In this document: piece after piece, positions 62,099-64,000 of the stretch | Numbering within the stretch: position 1 is the first letter of the stretch | Layout: every line of letters starts with the position of its first letter | Assembly: GCA_041396125.1 (NCBI GenBank) | Contig: JAWKZG010000001.1 | Location: 186,001 to 250,000 of the forward strand | Origin: JAWKZG01 sp041396125 | Lineage (GTDB): Bacteria; Pseudomonadota; Gammaproteobacteria; Competibacterales; Competibacteraceae | DNA: 64,000 bases | Direction: 5' to 3' | The notes under the pieces: generated by a model | Databases searched by the model: none | The model's input: only the letters and a program-made list of their open reading frames with translations | What the model was told of the DNA's origin: nothing | Made by a program: the position numbers and the translations under genes

Positions 62099-62973
62099 TC
62101 AGCGGCGTTGCTCTTGCTGGTGGAAAAAGCGCAGTAGCGCGGCTGCGGGCGACACTGACGGATTGAGCTCCAGTGGGCTTAGTCCCAGCGTGGCAAAAAT
62201 CCGTCGCTGCTGTTGGCGCAGAGTGGTCATCTGCTCCTGGCAGAATGCACGTACGCGAGAATCGCTGCTGTCGAGGGCAATTCCTCGCCGCTTTCCGGGT
62301 CCCGCAGGCGCAACAGTCCGAGCGCTGGCAGGGTGTCTTCGGCGGGGTCGCTAAGCAGCACCGGAATGAGTTCATGGCGGCGCTGGGTCAGGTGTAATGC
62401 ACGCTGGTAGTCCACGGCGAGAAAATCCGAAATCAGAAAAGTCAGGCTGTGATGGCGCACCAGATTGTTCAGGCGATTCAGTGCCAGGGTAATATCGGTA
62501 CGCTGCCCGGCCGGCTGACAGCCTTGCAGATTGTCAAACAGGCGTAAGCCATGGCGACGGCCTTTGCCAGGCGGTACAAAGCGCTCAATGCGATCGCTGA
62601 ACAGCAACAGACCCACTCTGTCATTATTACGCAGTGCGCTGAACGCCACGATGGAGGCTAATTCCAGAGCCAGTGTCAGCTTGTGTTTGCGGGTACTGCC
62701 GAACTGGGTGGAGGCGCTCATGTCGATGACCAGCATGACGGTCAGTTCGCGCTCTTCGATATAACGCTTGACGAAGGGTACTCCCTGCCGGGCGGTGACA
62801 TTCCAGTCAATGGTCCGTATATCGTCGCCAGGCATATATTCACGTACATCGATAAATTCGGTGCCACGGCCCTTGAATACACTATGATAAGCGCCAGCGA
62901 CCGAACCATCGACCAGACGACGGGCTTTCAGACGCAATTGTTTAGCCTGGCGGGCAAAATCCGCGGTCAGCAT
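62099..62973 (-). CDS. DUF58 protein of the MoxR operon, one frameshift
   Basis: A protein of about 291 residues if joined. The DUF58 mark GTEFIDVREYMPGDDIRTID is near residue 35, then the VWA-like VMLVIDMSASTQFGST. The frame breaks at the run near 62275-62277: one extra C lets LRDPESGEELP continue to LDSSDSRVRAFCQEQ and end at 62099. DUF58 genes sit next to MoxR in these operons. The 12-bp gap to moxR and the tight junction to the next gene agree with a single transcript. Confidence 0.87.
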
Positions 62974-62985
62974 AAGTCTGACGGA

Positions 62986-63987
62986 TCAGGGGACAGGCAG
63001 GTGATCCAGCAGCTGCTGGATCAAGGCATCGGTATCGAGACCGTCGGCCTCTGCCTCGTAGCTGAGCAGAATGCGATGGCGCAGCACATCGGGCGCGATT
63101 GATTTGACATCCTGCGGGATAACATAAGTACGGCCCTGCAGAAAGGCATAGGCTTTGGCCGCCAGGGCCAGATTGATGCTGGCGCGCGGTGAGCCACCGT
63201 ACTCGATATAGTGATTGAGTGGCAGACCGGCAGTTTCGGGATCGCGAGTGGCAAACACCAGATCGACGATATATTTTTTGATTTTACTGTCCAGGTGAAC
63301 CTGATCGACCAACTGGCGGGCGTGCAGAATGTCTTCTGTGCTGGCCACTGCAGTGACGGATTCCTGCTGATAGGTGTGTGCCATCCGCTCCAGTATTTCC
63401 AGTTCCTGCTCACGACTGGGATAAGTAAGCCGGAGTTTCAACATGAAGCGGTCCAGCTGTGCTTCCGGCAGCGGGTAAGTGCCATCCTGTTCCAGCGGAT
63501 TCATGGTGGCCAACACCAGAAAAGGCTGTGGCAGTGCAAAACTTTCATCACCGATAGTGACCTGCTGTTCCTGCATGGCTTCCAGCAAAGCGCTTTGTAC
63601 TTTCGCCGGTGCCCGATTGATCTCATCGGCCAGTACCAGATTTGCGAAAATAGGGCCTTTGCGGACACTGAACTCGCCTTGCTGGGGCTGATAGATCAAG
63701 GTGCCGATCAAATCTGCCGGTAGTAGATCGGGGGTGAACTGAACCCGCTGGTAGTCTGCATGCAGGGTTTGCGCAAGTGTGGTGACTGCGCGTGTCTTGG
63801 CTAGCCCCGGCACCCCTTCCAGCAGGATATGGCCATTCGCAAGCAAGCCGACCAGCAGACGTTCCAACATTGGTCGCTGTCCCACGATGATTGTTTCCAG
63901 CGATTGCAGTAAACGATCCGCTAACGGATTCGCGTGCTGTGCTGACGCAGGGAGACCGGCAGTGATGTCGGGTTGGTCAAGTGGCAT
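62986..63987 (-). CDS. MoxR-family AAA+ ATPase
   Basis: A 333-residue chaperone-like ATPase. Walker A is LEGVPGLAKTRAVTTLA near residues 57-73; Walker B ANLVLADEINRAPAKVQSAL near 114. The MEAMQEQQVTIGDESFALPQ and ATMNPLEQDGTYPLPEAQLD segments are diagnostic of MoxR. It is the first gene of the DUF58-BatD-BatA-BatB-BatC-BatD operon on the minus strand. The family acts on VWA-domain proteins, probably to assemble or insert metal into them. Confidence 0.94.
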   Translation of the reverse strand: MPLDQPDITAGLPASAQHANPLADRLLQSLETIIVGQRPMLERLLVGLLANGHILLEGVPGLAKTRAVTTLAQTLHADYQRVQFTPDLLPADLIGTLIYQPQQGEFSVRKGPIFANLVLADEINRAPAKVQSALLEAMQEQQVTIGDESFALPQPFLVLATMNPLEQDGTYPLPEAQLDRFMLKLRLTYPSREQELEILERMAHTYQQESVTAVASTEDILHARQLVDQVHLDSKIKKYIVDLVFATRDPETAGLPLNHYIEYGGSPRASINLALAAKAYAFLQGRTYVIPQDVKSIAPDVLRHRILLSYEAEADGLDTDALIQQLLDHLPVP

Positions 63988-64000
63988 TGCAATAGTTCCC

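Noticed and set aside
1..64000. CRISPR arrays, tRNA or rRNA genes, transposases, phage genes
   Set aside because: I scanned both strands by eye and saw none; short RNA genes could be missed without a model search.

Overview
This 64 kb stretch looks like chromosomal DNA of a free-living, probably aquatic, non-enteric gammaproteobacterium. The signs are tripartite TRAP and AGCS transporters, BtaA/BtaB and OlsA/OlsB lipid genes, an EncFtn-type ferritin, a complete MoxR/Bat operon, and tightly packed operons with ATGA overlaps and good Shine-Dalgarno sites. The order is not certain. I see no rRNA, tRNA, CRISPR array, insertion sequence or prophage. Six genes carry single-base frameshifts, mostly in short G/C runs with an intact reading frame beyond the break. 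That pattern suggests sequence error more than gene decay.

Layout. 0-5 kb: a PhyH dioxygenase and a dctPQM TRAP transporter with an attenuator-like hairpin after dctP, then a membrane-anchored unknown protein and a small lipoprotein. 5-8.3 kb: a SWIM-SNF2 helicase. 8.7-12.2 kb: a near-perfect sigma-54 promoter, then a membrane GGDEF-EAL protein whose stop overlaps the start of an orphan solute-binding protein. 12.4-13.6 kb: ahpC-ahpD peroxide defence. 13.8-17.4 kb: a peptide-type ABC transporter with a fused permease-ATPase and no binding protein. 17.4-24.1 kb: DASS carboxylate carrier, PQQ sugar dehydrogenase, APP1-like phosphatidate phosphatase, YceI, CsaA, a broken aminotransferase and a broken EncFtn ferritin. 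24.3-30.4 kb: ParA, DUF697 and lipoprotein operon, a methyltransferase, a dimethylglycine-dehydrogenase-like gene, a cold-shock protein and a small basic protein.

30.6-38.2 kb is the most notable region: a phosphate-starvation membrane-remodelling island. A CHAD (polyphosphate-binding type) protein lies divergent to a PlcP-type phospholipase C. PlcP converges on a five-gene overlapping operon olsB-olsA-GT4-btaA-btaB. These genes would strip phosphate head groups from phospholipids and replace the lipids with ornithine lipid, glycolipid and betaine lipid (DGTS). Both transcription units have 11-bp-periodic direct repeats matching the PhoB box, about 10 bp before a possible -10 element.

38.6-47.3 kb: a serine hydrolase of the class A beta-lactamase fold, an IlvD/Edd dehydratase, an EamA exporter, a ketopantoate reductase-like enzyme, malic enzyme, a 17-codon reading frame with its own ribosome site and terminator, a GlcG/HbpS protein and an MFS carrier. 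47.4-56.9 kb: two glyoxalase I genes of different classes, a basic amino acid decarboxylase, NUDIX, Bcp peroxiredoxin, a TRIC/YicG channel, an AGCS symporter, a universal stress protein and an Lrp/AsnC regulator. 57-64 kb: a seven-gene MoxR-DUF58-Bat operon on the minus strand with two BatD-like proteins flanking the two VWA proteins.
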